Assembly (NCBI GenBank): GCA_013339765.2
Contig: CM023457.1
Location: 74,129,287-74,193,286, forward strand
DNA length: 64,000 bases
Source of the DNA: Haemaphysalis longicornis
Lineage: Eukaryota > Arthropoda > Arachnida > Ixodida > Ixodidae
Reading direction: 5' to 3'
The notes beneath the pieces are model-generated. The model was not told where the DNA came from, made no database searches, and saw only the letters and a list, made by a program, of their open reading frames with translations. Of this stretch, positions 43,209 to 53,849 are shown in pieces. Position numbers and translations under genes: made by a program. Positions within the stretch are counted from its first letter, which is position 1. Every line of letters begins with the position of its first letter.

Positions 43209-44090
43209 CTAATTCCACCACGGCCTCTTCTGGTTGCCCGGGACACCGGAGGGGTGGGGAATGGACTTTTCGGCGCCGTCGAGGATGCGCGCGGTGAGGA
43301 GTTGGGAAGCTTTTTCAACATGTAGGTGTGCAATGGATGTGTGGTGTAGTTTGGATACCTCGGTAAATGTATTCCAGTTAGCTCCTGCTTCATTGAACCT
43401 GTTTTGTGAGGTTAGACTGCATGGGCCTTTACCTATATATGTTAGCGGGGTGGGGAAGTGGTCACTGCCATATGGGTCAGTGCCCACGCCCCAATCAAGA
43501 ACAGGAAAGAGAACTGCGGAGCCAATAGCCAAGTCAATATATGAGTGTGTGTTGTGTCCTATATTAACTTATGTGGGCTTATTTTTGTTGAAGAGGCGTG
43601 CTCCTGAAGATATAAGGAATTTCTCTATCAGGCGACCTCTGGCATATGTGCGAGAAGAGCCCCAAATAGAATTCTGCGCATTAAGGTCGCCTGTTAAGAT
43701 GTATGGTTCGGGCAGCTGGTCGACCAGCGCCTCCAAGTCACAGCTCCAAAGTGCAAAATCAGGACGAATGTAAATAGAGCATACCATTATAAACCTATTA
43801 AAAATTATTGTGCGTATTGCTACAGCCTCAACAATGGTGTTCAAAGTGATAGGGTAGCATGCTAAGGATTTCGGGGCAATTATGGCTACACTGCCCAAAG
43901 AGTGTGTGCAGCCAACCCTATCCTTTCTGAATACCATATAGCTATTTAGGAAATTTGATTGATTGGAAGTTAAATGTGTTACTTGGACACACATCAAACT
44001 TGGCTGATTAGCATGAAGAATCTCGTACACGTCATCAAGATCATTCAGATGGCCTCTGCAGTTCCACTGAACAATATTTTCTCTTCCCAT
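43209..44090 (-). pseudogene. L5 APE-type endonuclease
   Basis: Fullest endonuclease of the I-like family here: GRENIVQWNCRGHLNDLDDVYEI (Asn and the RG start), a QVTHL segment where the catalytic Glu motif is expected, YMVFRKDR, AIRTIIFNRFIMVCSIYI, YILTGDLNAQNSIWGS (GDxNAxN box) and YGSDHFPTP (SDH box). One stop at ~43555 separates the two halves. It nicks DNA for target-primed reverse transcription in active copies. Confidence 0.8.
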
Positions 44091-45229
44091 TATGATGTCT
44101 TAGAGCTCCTGGAGTGTAAGTATTTACGTAAGGTCTTTGGGGGCTTGCACTTTTGGGAGGGGTTTTTAGCTTCTCTAGAGGTTTAGATGGAGGGACCCGC
44201 TCCTTCCACTGCGAACCAGACAGGAAACGTCCAACATTCATGTCATCATCAGATTTGGAAGGGGTACCGGCGTACCGGACCCCCCAGACTTGGCACCTTT
44301 TCCGGTGCCCTTCGTTTTGGCCGCGACCGCCGAGGGCGTCAGGAGTGCCCCGGGTGGCATAGGCGGTGGGGTGGGGGTGGGAACTGCTGCGGTTTCCTCC
44401 GTCTCCATCTCGTCCGTGCCCTCGCGTGTGCTTCGGGCCAGCGGAGAAGAAACAGTGGATGCAACAGCATCCCCAATGGAACGGGTTGCCACCACATGCA
44501 CTGCTGACTGATCAGGCGGTGTGGTGACGAGTTGGGCCGCCGGACGCAACCCAGGGTGGGAGGAGGTGGCACCAGGTCCGACTCGCGGTACTGGGTTCCC
44601 GACGAAACCAGACGCCGCTCCGCCCCCCGGTGAGCTGCGTCGGCGTACCTCCCCAGGTGGAAAGAGGCGAACCTCTTTCGCGCCTCTGGGAAGGTAAGGT
44701 TCTGAGTGACTTTAACCTTGATAATCTCCTTCTCCTGTTTGAACTTCTCACATTTTCGAGAGTAGGTGGCATGGGGTCTTTGGCAGTTGGCGCAGGTGAA
44801 GGTTGATGATGGAAAATTGTACGATGGGTGATCATGCTGGGCGCTCTTTGCGCAGATCAGACGGCCACGGCAAGAGTTTGTTCCGTGCCCGAACCGCTGG
44901 CACTTAAAGCAGCGGCGGGAGTAAGGGATGTATGGCCGAACTCGACATCGAATGTATGCTGCGTTAATGAATTCTCGTAGCGTTGACCGGTCAAAGGTTA
45001 CGATCAGGTTTTTGGTAGGAATTTTAGTCTTCTTTGTGTATCGTTATACGCCCCACTGCTGTTATCCCCTGACTTTTCAGGCCCTCCAGTACACGATTTA
45101 GGTTTCATTCTAGAGGTCAGAATCTGAGATCACACCCTGTGAGCTTTTAAGTCTTCGGTGGGGAGTGACCGTGATACCAAGATCTGCGATGCGTGTCTGG
45201 CTCACGAGGTTTGTTGCCTGCTGGTGGGC
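44045..45229 (-). pseudogene. L5 ORF1, main part with CCHC knuckles
   Basis: After LIVTFDRSTLREFI, the protein reads CFKCQRFGHGTNSC, a perfect CX2CX4HX4C knuckle, then a second CXXC...H/C region (FTCANCQRPHATYSRKC), the NLTFPEARKRFASFHLGRYADA stretch, and a Pro/Ser-rich end (PQRPYVNTYTPG) reaching ~44045 just before ORF2. Several frameshifts. The N-terminal part lies at 49038-49400. Confidence 0.75.
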
Positions 45230-46711
45230 ATAGGCCTCCTGCGCTGGAGTTTTGGCGACATGCCGCGCCCCTAGTTGCCGACGCCTCTGGGTAGTACAAA
45301 AGCAGACGACCCACGCCGCCCTCCATGTTTTTTCAATTACAAGCCAGAGTGAAAGTTGGTTGTACTTAGTTTAATCGCTTTGGGGCGCGTTTAAATGACT
45401 GCATACTGTATGAAATAGCCCTTAGAGTAGTTGCAGAGGCTAAATAAAATAATATCTGCTAAAACAAGCCGATTTATGGGCTTTCTTTTGAGCGAGCTGT
45501 CGCGGTCGCCGCGGCGTGGACAGTATCGCCAGTTCGGGTGGTCTATCTTCCTGACGACCATTAACGTTCTTTCTTGCGTGAGGGTGACAAAGGAAAGTTC
45601 ACGAGTAGCATAAACACGGAACGCTGCTGGTAACTGCAAAAGGTTGCTTCAGCGGGAGCATGCAAGTGAACGCGAGAATTGCGCAGCCGACTCAGCTGAC
45701 ACTCCTGGTCTGGCACCGCCTGGAAAACGAGTGGAAATTTTGTTCTGTATTCTCGCAAACCAAATGATTCTTGCGTAAAGTTTTACGCCGCACGATTTAC
45801 GAACGGCAGGATACATGTATACTAGCGAGTAGTTGAGGCAATCGCACGCCCGCTGCCTGCAAAGATGTGTACTTCCATATTTGCATAACATAACAGCCGC
45901 ATACACGGTGAGCGGCCCCTCATATTTACATACGATCATCACTGACTCTTTTAATTGTCTTCTAGTGCAGGGGTCGTCGCTAACAATCTGAACGACGACA
46001 AGCAAGTTTTATCCTCAAATGGAGTTAGGCAGCGAGACAAGAACAGAGAATTGGTCGCTTCGAGTTGAATTGTCCCCCATCTTCACACTTCACCAGAATA
46101 TTGTCAAATATTGTTGGCAATTCACTATTTCTTTTTTTGCGTTCAAAGCCCTCCTCCCGCTCCCACCTGATTTGCCTTCCAGCCCTCCGCCGTGTCGGCT
46201 GCATGCAACTCGGCCCTACAATTAAAAACATTGCTGACCGTCATTCTTGCCTATTAAAAGCGAACTGGGAATATATATTGCAAGAGCGTAATTAAGTAAA
46301 GTGAGAGCAAACAAGGAAACCGAGCGGCCTCTCAGTTCGCCCGACCACCTTGTTTTACCGCCACTAAATTCGGAATCGCAAAACAGATTTCACGCTTATG
46401 ACGCTCGCTGCATTTTGTCACTGAGACACGCAACAAAAAGGCAAGCTAACGCTGCACCATGTATTAGTAACGGCGACGCAAACGAGCACTGTTTAATGAA
46501 AGTACACGCATAGTGCGCAGGCACGCAAAAGAGCGGGGCACCGCAGCACGCGAGCCAGCGGTCCGCCGGACTCGCTGGCTTTCTAAAGCGCGATCATCGC
46601 CGATGGCGTCCCTGTTATTTTTTGATCGGCTGTTGAAAAGTCCTTGTCACCTAAACTAGACGAGGAGTATAAACTTTATTGACAGACAGCATCGTAATGT
46701 GTGTGGAGCCC

Positions 46712-47541
46712 TCAGTGCACGACTCCATTGGAGACCCCTGCCACCACGGCCCTTTCCACCAGCCTAAGCTGGCAATCGAAACCGGAGCTGGACAGCCCCT
46801 TCTCCCACTGCTCACGGGAAGGCTGGGCTATTCTTTGAAATTTGGGGTTTGTGGAACACTCCCCTACCATAAGGTACAGGGTTCCCGGGGCAGCGCAGAA
46901 TTTGCACAGCGGGAAGTACAGCATGGGATGGAGCAAGTGAAGTTTTGACGGGTGAGGAATCGTATTTGTTTGGAGGAGCTGGAAGCGGTTCTCCTGCCCT
47001 TCGGTCAGAGATTCCTGACCGGAAGGATAGATCATTCTTTGGAACTTATAGTACCCCGTTATGTCTTCATACCTAACCAAAGGACACGCAGTCTCTAACG
47101 TAGTACACCCTCGTGTGCCTGACGGGATAGATCTCTGGCGATGTCGTGGGCGGTCGTGTTGCCCTGGAGGGTTGAGTGGGCTGGCATCCAAACAATATTC
47201 ACTTTTCTTTCGGGTGGCTTTTGCAGCAGGATGTCCAGAGCCGTCATGTAAATTCTACCGCGAAGGAAGTTTCGGCAAGCCTGTTGCGAGTCTGTAATAT
47301 CGGCATCCGCATTTGTCTGGAGATGGCCAGAGCAATGGCCACTTCCTCTGCCTGGGTAGTGGATGTGAAGGGCAAGGTGATGCTGGTGAGGTGGTTCACT
47401 GTTGAAGTAACCACGGCGGTCATGGCTCCCCTTCTGGCGTAGTCGGCGGCGTCGGTGTAAACCGTGCAGTCTCGGTCTCTGTGTCGTTTGTCGAGAGTGC
47501 GCTCTTGATTCTCTTCTCCCTGCGTGGTGAGTAGGGTTCAT
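46712..47541 (-). pseudogene. N1 RNase H remnant and C-terminal zinc region
   Basis: VNIVWMPAHSTLQGNTTAHDIAR gives the His motif of RNase H; earlier motifs fall in other frames. The C-terminus reads PHPSKLHLLHPMLYFPLCKFCAAPGTLYLMVGEC and SREQWEKGLSSS, the C-X2-C...H/C end typical of this LINE type. Confidence 0.72.
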
Positions 47542-47574
47542 CTTACGGGGTATAGGTGCAACGTCAATGTTTAT

Positions 47575-48714
47575 TCATATTTTTGTAGGTACGTCGCGTA
47601 ATTGCTGGAATCTTCCTTCGGGGGACGCCATTCCCAGTCTCCTCCCGCAGGGCGTCGTGCTTAGTCGCAGACGCTGGCTGGCGAGGTGGGCCTCGACTAG
47701 TTCGGCGGCCGTGTTATGTAGGCCCAATTTCTGAAGCCTGTCGGTCGAGGTACTAATAGGGAGCTTCAGAGCATGCTTATAGGCTTTCCGGATCATGGTG
47801 TCAATCTTGGCCAAGTCGCCCTTGCTCAATATAGCGTAGGGAATGGCGTAGGTAATGCGTGAGATGACGAAGGCCTCTACCAGACGAAGGGTGTCCGCCT
47901 CCTTCATTCCCCTCGCTTTGGTGGTTATTCTTCGGAGCATGTGAGTAATTTGTCCCGTTGTGTGACTGAGCCGGTTAAGAAGAATGGTGTTTGAATAGTC
48001 CTCTTGAAAAGTCATACCGAGGACTTTGATGTGAGGTGACGGTAGGATGGTATGGCCGTCCAAGGTGACCTGGATGCCCGGATCTTGGACATTTTTTTTC
48101 TTCTCTTACCGACCATAAGAAGTTCGGACTTGTGTGGTGAGCAGGAACGCCCGCACCTCCTTGCGTAGTCACTCACAGCATCAGCTGCCAGCTGGAGACG
48201 GTCCTGCATCTCGCCTACCGAACCGTTGCCTGTCCACAATGTTATATCATCGGCATATAAGCCGTGATGCAAATCCGGGATGGCCCTCAGGATGGTAGGT
48301 AGGCCTATAAGGGCTATGTTAAAAAGTAGGGGAGATAAAACCGCTCCTTTTGGTGTGCCTTTGCCACGCACGTCAATTAGACGGGAGGACAAGTCACCAA
48401 GCATGAAGATGGCCTTTCTATTTCATAAAAATCTCGGACGTAATTGTAAGTCCGTGTTACGAAGTCAAGGCTGTTCAGGTTGGTCAGAATGGCTTGGTGA
48501 GTGACGTTATCGAAAGCCCTTTCAGGTCCAAGGCCAGGATGGCTTTCGTAGTGTGGCGATTGGCTTGGTCCATTACATCTTCTTTTATCTGCAGGAGAAT
48601 GTCCGGGGTTGAAAGGTGACGGCGGAAACCAAACATGGTTGGTGGCATCTTGTTTGTTTCTTCCAGGTAGGATTGAAGTCTTTCCATGATGATATGCTCG
48701 AGTAGCTTCCCCAC
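47575..48714 (-). pseudogene. N1 reverse transcriptase
   Basis: MGKLLEHIIMERLQSYLEE and GFRRHLSTPDILLQIKEDV (fingers), AILALDLKG (motif A, frame shift follows), KGAVLSPLLFNIALIGLP (motif B), HGLYADDITLWTGNGS (intact YADD, ~48250), CSPHKSELLMV, then thumb IKVLGMTFQED and ARGMKEADTLRLVEAFVISRITY. Two or three frameshifts. Confidence 0.8.
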
Positions 48715-49037
48715 GCAAGAGGTGAGGGAGATCTGGCGGAGGTTTTCGATGTCAGTAAGCCTGCGAGTGAGAGCGCCGTCACAGTCCCGGAACTTTCGCC
48801 GGCGCTGTAAACGTATTTAGCGCTGCAAAACCTTTTCCCCTAATGGCAAGTTGATCACCGGAAGAGGCCGGACTCGTCGGGGATGGGCTGGTGACCATGT
48901 CGCAAAACACCGGAACATCGAGCTCATTTCGCTTCTGTCACCACGTGATCGTAACGGACCCGCCAGCTTTGTACTACCCGGACGTACTGCCCGGAAGCCG
49001 CTTGCGCAGCGCTCCCTGGGCAGCGGAGGAGGCCTAT

Positions 49038-49400
49038 TGTCTTCGACCAACAGTTCTCCGGTTCTCTGTTTCTTTGCTTTGTACGATTCTCCAATTATAC
49101 CTTCTAAAAACTTTGTGACCAAGACGACGGACAGAGAGGCAACAGGCTTTTCTTTTTCTACAGATTCAATGATCAGGAAGGGGGGATAGTGCGCTAGCTT
49201 TGGGAGAGAAATTGTTGGTAAGGACGGAAATGATACTTCGGTGCGGCCCCTTTTCAGAGACCGATCACGTTTGGGGGAGTTTGAAAATACCATACGGCAT
49301 AGTATATAAGCAGGGGACGGGGGTACTTTCTTCGTCAGCCTTACCCTGATAGCTGAAGAGGTCCAGGAGCGCCCTGCCTGGTAAACAGACAGGGAGCCCA
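49038..49400 (-). pseudogene. L5 ORF1, N-terminal part
   Basis: Starts in MGSLSVYQAGRSW; a later in-frame region FLIIESVEKEKPVASLSVVLVTKFLEGIIGESYKAKKQRTGELLVE matches L1's ORF1, and non-LINE sequence follows at the TIR boundary. The true start may be the ATG corresponding to L1's 24843, since the upstream part equals 5' UTR in the other copies. Confidence 0.7.
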
Positions 49401-49575
49401 TCCGCCGGAGCTAGACCTGGGCTCCGACTGCCACCGTTTGAGGTTTCTACCCTTCACCTCAAAAAACATCGCCATGGTTGGATTCAACGTATGTTTGGGG
49501 GTTCGGCGACCACGGTGTCGCCAACATCGTCACCAAGATTACTCAAGGTGCCCCGTGCGGGGGAAAGGCCAATTT

Positions 49576-50926
49576 TGTATCTAGGTTCTTCAGCATAATA
49601 TTAGTGGGTAGATCTGAAGTGAACATCAACCCCTTGCCTCGTAACTCAAACGTGTCTACCACCCGCCTCGTGAACACTTCTTTGTCGACGTTTGTGCCCA
49701 CAACTAAGTAATCGTCCACGTGTCTGAGTACCTTCGTACCAACGCCGTCTAAACCTTTGGCTTGCTCGCAGTCCACACTACTCAGAAAAATTATGCTTGG
49801 GACAGGGGCCACCTTCGAACGAATGCAAACTCCTTTAGCCTGTATAAACGTCTTCTTACCAAACCCGACAGGTGTTTTGTTCATGTAGAAATGTAGAAGC
49901 TCTCGAACCTATTCCACGGTCATTCCACAAGTGTTGCGGAAAGCTACTTTATCATTTTCCTTGGTTATTCATTCTTTGACGCAGAGCATTAAAGCATCAT
50001 GTGGCAGTGAATAATATAAATACTGAACGGCAATGCTAAAGCCCCAGCTGTTATATTCACAGCCAGACGCCGGAAACATAACTAGAAACTCAGAGTTGGC
50101 CAATAAAAACAGATCATGTGTGCTCAAAGAATTCAACATCTTATATAAAAACCCAGCAAGAAGCACTTGCCATGAACCCTGCTCAGAAACAATTGGCCTA
50201 AATGGAACTCCTTGCTTATGAGTCTTTGCGGAGAAAAACACGTCCAGCTTCAAACCTGTGTTCTTACCTCTGACGTTAGTTTTTCTGGGCTAGTTTGTTT
50301 CAACAACTCTACCGCCCGTTTTTTCACTTTTCACTCTGTTTTCAGTTTTCCTGAAGCATTTTTGACTACCAAGTCTTTTCTAAATACATGGCATCGGGAA
50401 GAACCACCAACATCCCTTCTTTTTCTGCCCGTACAACAAATAGGTTGCTGTCAACCAAATACTTAGCAGCCTTACCAACGCTCAGCCCAGTCCTACCGTG
50501 CATTAAAGCTTTTTCCATGCCGTCGACACTTTCCAACACACATCTGTCCCTTTCTTTTTCACGTACATACCATGCGACGTCTCTTGTAAGTGCCAGTCTG
50601 GCGACTAGGTCGAGTTGGAGCTCAATGCAGTATTTGGGTCCTAGCCTTATGACCTCTTGCTTGCTCTTCTCCAACGTTGCGTCCCCTGGCCCCAGAAGGC
50701 GTGCTTCGGAGGCCACTTTTTTCTGCGTTTTTGTTAACCTTGGTCGCACGTCGTTCCACAGGGCCTGGGTCAGCATGCTTGCCTGATTGCGCCACTCACT
50801 GAGGGTCTTCATATTCACGGGTCCACCCACAGGAGACGTACACACAACTGTTCCGCACTCCTTGAAGTGCCTAGTCTGTGTCTGCAACTCGGGCCTCAAG
50901 GTTTTGCTCATCATCTTCCCATGCAC
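49576..50926 (-). pseudogene. PLE-2 reverse transcriptase (N-terminus and palm)
   Basis: Frame 50926-50366 holds the N-terminal part (LGPKYCIELQLDLVARLALTRDVAWY, RDRCVLESVDGMEKAL). Next, VFFSAKTHKQGVPFRPIVSEQGSW with FSIAVQYLYYSLPHDALM (motif A, Asp replaced by Ala in FSIA). Then KGVCIRSKVAPVPS (motif B) and VLRHVDDYLVVG (catalytic DD, ~49730). The gene is broken by frameshifts and by L5 at 49575. Confidence 0.8.
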
Positions 50927-51112
50927 CTCTGAAGGTGGAAGCCACCCTTACAGTAGCTGGATTTCCACGGGGCACTGCCCAATCTTTAGGTACCAGCTTA
51001 AAACACTAGCCCTGCATTCACCAACCGCAATGATGGGCACCAGGATTGTACTTTTATTGAAGAATAAGGTAGGACATGAAGACAGCAGGCCGGTAGGACT
51101 AGAAATAACCTG

Positions 51113-51760
51113 AAGCATCACTGCGAGCCGGCCAAGTTAGAACATTCATTTTGAAGGTTTAGCGCACACAAACGGTGATAAAGAAAGGAACACACGGCAA
51201 GCGTGTTCTATCAACTTACTGATTGAATCAAAAAACAGACTTTTCTACCCTACAACACTGCTTACACCAGTACCAGAACTCAAACACGTCGCACATAGCA
51301 AAAACGCGTACACTCAACAATTCGCAACAACGAGGATAGTAGCGAAAGTTTTTTATCTAATGATGTTACCGAGGGCTGGCTTATACAATCTTCTTTTTGA
51401 TGGGAAATATGAAATGCCTAAACGATTTCTCTAGATGTTTTATTGGGGTGCTTGAACAAAATGATAGTATTGTCGAAGCAGGATGTATTTGAACACGTGT
51501 TGCAATGAAAGCCAAATGCGTGCAACGGCGTCCTTTCAAACTAGGCAAGTGCTCTCTCAGTCTTATATTTATACACCTGCCGGTCTCCCCGACATATATT
51601 TGACCGCACATTATAGGTATCCGATACACATCTTTTATACAATCAATAGATTTTTTCCATGCCTTACAGTGCATTCATTCCTTCCTTCATTTTTTTCTTT
51701 TTAATACTTTTGTTTGACCATGCAACACACAGCTCCTATTTTGTTCTTTGTTGGTTCTTG
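51113..51760 (-). mobile_element. PLE-2 partial copy P1 (GIY-YIG to pLTR), tandem with the main copy
   Basis: The minus strand encodes the linker end (RSCVLHGQTKV) and GIY-YIG (DVYRIPIMCGQIYVGETGRCINIRLREH, 51674-51550), followed by the 3' region and the pLTR end ggccggctcgcagtgatg (51130-51113). The main PLE-2 leader starts right after, so P1 and the main copy are head-to-tail. Its 5' end meets P2 in inverse orientation. Confidence 0.78.
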
Positions 51761-51764
51761 AGTT

Positions 51765-52310
51765 GTTGATAGTATAAAAGATGTCGTTTATCGGGTACCT
51801 ATGACGTGTGGTCAGGTATATGTAGGGCAGACCGGCAGGCGTATAAATATAAAACTGAGAGAGTACTTCTCTAGTTTAAAAGGATGCCCGTGCACGCATT
51901 TGGCCTTACATTGCAACACGTGTGGATGTGCACCCTGCTTCGACAACACTGTGATTTTGTTCAAGCACCCCAATGAAACATCAAGAGAAATCGTTGAGGC
52001 ATTCCATATTTCCCATCAAAAAGAAGATTGTGTAAGCCAACCCTCGGTAACATTGATATAAGAAACTGTCGCTACTATCCTCGTTGAAGTGAATTGTTGA
52101 GTGTACACGTTTTTGCTATGTGCGATGTCCATGGGTTCATGTGCTGGTGTAAGCACTGGTATAGGGTAGAAAAGTCCATGATTTTTTAATTTATCCCTGA
52201 GCTGATGGAAGGCGCTTGTCCACGTGTTCCTTTCTTGGTCCCCGTTTCTGTGCGCTAAACCTTCAAAATGAATTAGCTCCAACTAGGCCGGCTCGCAGTG
52301 ATGCACACAT
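51765..52310 (+). mobile_element. PLE-2 partial copy P2, inverted relative to P1
   Basis: Plus strand: DVVYRVPMTCGQVYVGQTGRRINIKLREYFSSLKG in sense, Cys cluster HCNTCGCAPCFDN, EIVEAFHISHQK, then the same 3' region and pLTR end ggccggctcgcagtgatg (52287-52304) as P1. P1 and P2 form a ~550-bp inverted repeat with the joint near 51762. Confidence 0.8.
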
Positions 52311-52319
52311 GCCTAGCGC

Positions 52320-53010
52320 CATCCGCTACCCATTGAAGGTGTCCGGCTGAAGCTAGCTGCGTTGAGTTTTCCCTATGACGATGACGCTGTCGCTGACGCT
52401 GATGCTTTCAAAGGAGTGGGGTGGGGCCAAGACTATAAACTTAAGACATGCCATGGTCAGCGGCAGGAAGGTGATGCTCAAACGGCAAGGCTATATACAG
52501 GAAAGGCTGGCTCATTTCAAACCGATGAATCCCGCGCTCAAATCAGGACAACGAACTTCACAAAAAACGGAGGCATTCTTCAGCAACAACAGCTTCACTG
52601 TCGCTTCCCGTGCCCACTGAAGGTGACCTCAAAGGTACCCGCTTTTAATTAGTTTCCCGCTTGACGATGGCAATACCGGGGCGGCTGAGGAGTTCAGAAG
52701 GTTGATGGCAGCCGCCACTACACATGTAAGACAACTCCCAGCCGTCCTTCTGCACTTGATGTTAAACCTTCAAGCCTGCATCAAGAATGCTGACACATTT
52801 GTACTTGAGTAATGATTAAGAAACGATTTGAGTTGAGTAGTGACTTGAAAGATAAACGTGAATAGAGTATACAGAGACGAACACCAAACAGCCGCTTTCT
52901 GTTCCCACTCAAGGTGTCAGGGTGCTGCAAGATTCTGATATGCTTCTTGTTTCACGATAGTAATGTAGCTGTGGCTTATGTTATCAGACCAGACATGTTA
53001 CCTCCGTTTC
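52320..53010 (+). repeat. Diverged ~285-bp tandem repeat (about 2.3 units)
   Basis: The word ccca(c/t)tgaaggtg or ccactcaaggtg recurs at ~52329, 52612 and 52905. Each is preceded by a cgctt/ccgct word and followed ~45 bp later by a tttc/ttcc...acgat word. Identity is moderate. An isolated 'tccagtgaaggtg' appears again at 53812. Probably an old satellite. Confidence 0.4.
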
Positions 53011-53159
53011 ATGACTGCGAGGTTGAAATATTGCAACGCGAAGGTCAACGACACCAGAACAAAATTCAGGGCAGCTTGTACTCACGCGCAATACCTGAAT
53101 GGCGAAGCTGTCATCGGTGAGCATTGTGACACATAGTTACGTTTACGAATTACTCTTTA

Positions 53160-53500
53160 TTAGCACATTTTAGGTGCTAGTAATCGTTGTCGTATGCATT
53201 TAGAGGTCGTCGTCATCGTCGCGGCGAGGGGTGGATGCAAATTCATCCTCAGCATTGTGGACTTCAACCAGCCCTTCGTCATGACCTTGAGGCAGCGGTG
53301 GCGGGATCTGCTCGTCGTCTCTGGTAGGAGGGCACAGTTGTACCCATTCTCCAATTATCTCTCATGGCTTCTACAGAAGGTGGTGGCCCCGATGACCTCT
53401 CCCAAACAGGGTGTATTTTAGACGCTGCCTTGCGCGAGGGCTCGTACACGGTATCAAGCGCACACGCACAACGAAGCGAGGACGAACGAGCGAGGTTCAC
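53160..53500 (-). pseudogene. ORF 3' end with acidic tail, possible LTR-element pol end
   Basis: One minus frame reads GEWVQLCPPTRDDEQIPPPLPQGHDEGLVEVHNAEDEF and ends DDDDDL-stop, followed by AATAAA ~25 bp on (53160-53155). Another frame just upstream has KIHPVWERSSGPPP. An acidic end with a nearby polyA signal suggests the 3' end of a real coding sequence, perhaps a retroelement polyprotein. The identity is not established. Confidence 0.25.
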
Positions 53501-53849
53501 ACGTTATGACGTGTCCTCGTTCCTGTAACGTGTTGCCACGATAACAGCGACGCTGGAGTTTTTTGTTCCTAAAGCCACCTCACTCTTCACTGACTGGGCG
53601 GTTGCCGCGGGGGATGGGCTCACGAGCTCTCGGCATTTTCGCGATCCTCGGGAGTTTTGTTAGTTGCTTTTGCTATAGCAAGTGAGCGTGCCGGTACGTT
53701 CCAGTGCGCATATGATACGCGCCGGTACGCTACGGTACCGCTACACATGTAGGTTCCCTATAACTTCACAGCAATGCTGAGCTACGACCCCGAGGTTTAC
53801 GTTCTCTCGTATCCAGTGAAGGTGCTTGGGGGCAGCCTCTTTATTTTAC

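Larger units (their letters stand above)
46660..48790 (-). mobile_element. LINE 'N1' (RNase H-bearing), 5'-truncated, with polyA-type tail
   Basis: Minus-strand RT, RNase H and C-terminal CCHC region in order, ending with aataaagtttatactcctc at 46684-46660. Distinct from the I-like family in RT and C-terminus sequence, and similar to the RT remnant at 53850-54900. It is contained in the TIR element within L5. Confidence 0.75.
45230..49037. mobile_element. TIR element inserted in L5 ORF1, itself holding LINE N1
   Basis: Both ends read inward as ATAGGCCTCCT followed by CGCTG at nearly the same spacing, and 58-59 bp in from each end both carry GGGTAGTACAAA (45288-45300; reverse complement at 48968-48979). 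The two ends are thus imperfect terminal inverted repeats of about 70 bp. No transposase was recognised; 45300-46660 holds only short ORFs (longest 118 codons at 45649-46005, minus). L5's ORF1 resumes correctly on either side. The target duplication is not clear, since the boundary word AGGCCT is self-complementary. Confidence 0.55.
39057..49562 (-). mobile_element. LINE 'L5' (I-like, RNase H-bearing), full span with two nested insertions
   Basis: 5' end at 49562 (cgcacggggcaccttgag) and 3' end gatgatggttgggtg at 39057, both shared with other copies. ORF1 starts at ~49400, breaks off at ~49038 in ...GELLVE, and resumes at 45229 with AYAHQQATNLVSQTRIA, aligning residue for residue with L1's ORF1. 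The 3.8 kb between is therefore an insertion. Endonuclease, RT and RNase H follow to 40134, and the C-terminus runs to 39769. A second insertion (39175-39768) lies in the 3' UTR. The flanking duplication places L5 inside PLE-2. Confidence 0.85.
38055..51113 (-). mobile_element. PLE-2, second Penelope-like family, split by LINE L5
   Basis: On the minus strand: pLTR end and leader (51113-50940), RT N-terminus and palm (50926-49576), interruption by L5, then RT C-terminus (CWLYSTRARKPLLSY, ~39020), linker and GIY-YIG (38900-38153) and 3' region to ~38055. The protein reads on across the gap in the order expected for PLEs. A ~13-bp imperfect target duplication flanks L5 (gaaatgctaattt at 39044-39056, gaaaggccaattt at 49563-49575). 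Frameshifts make it inactive. Confidence 0.82.
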
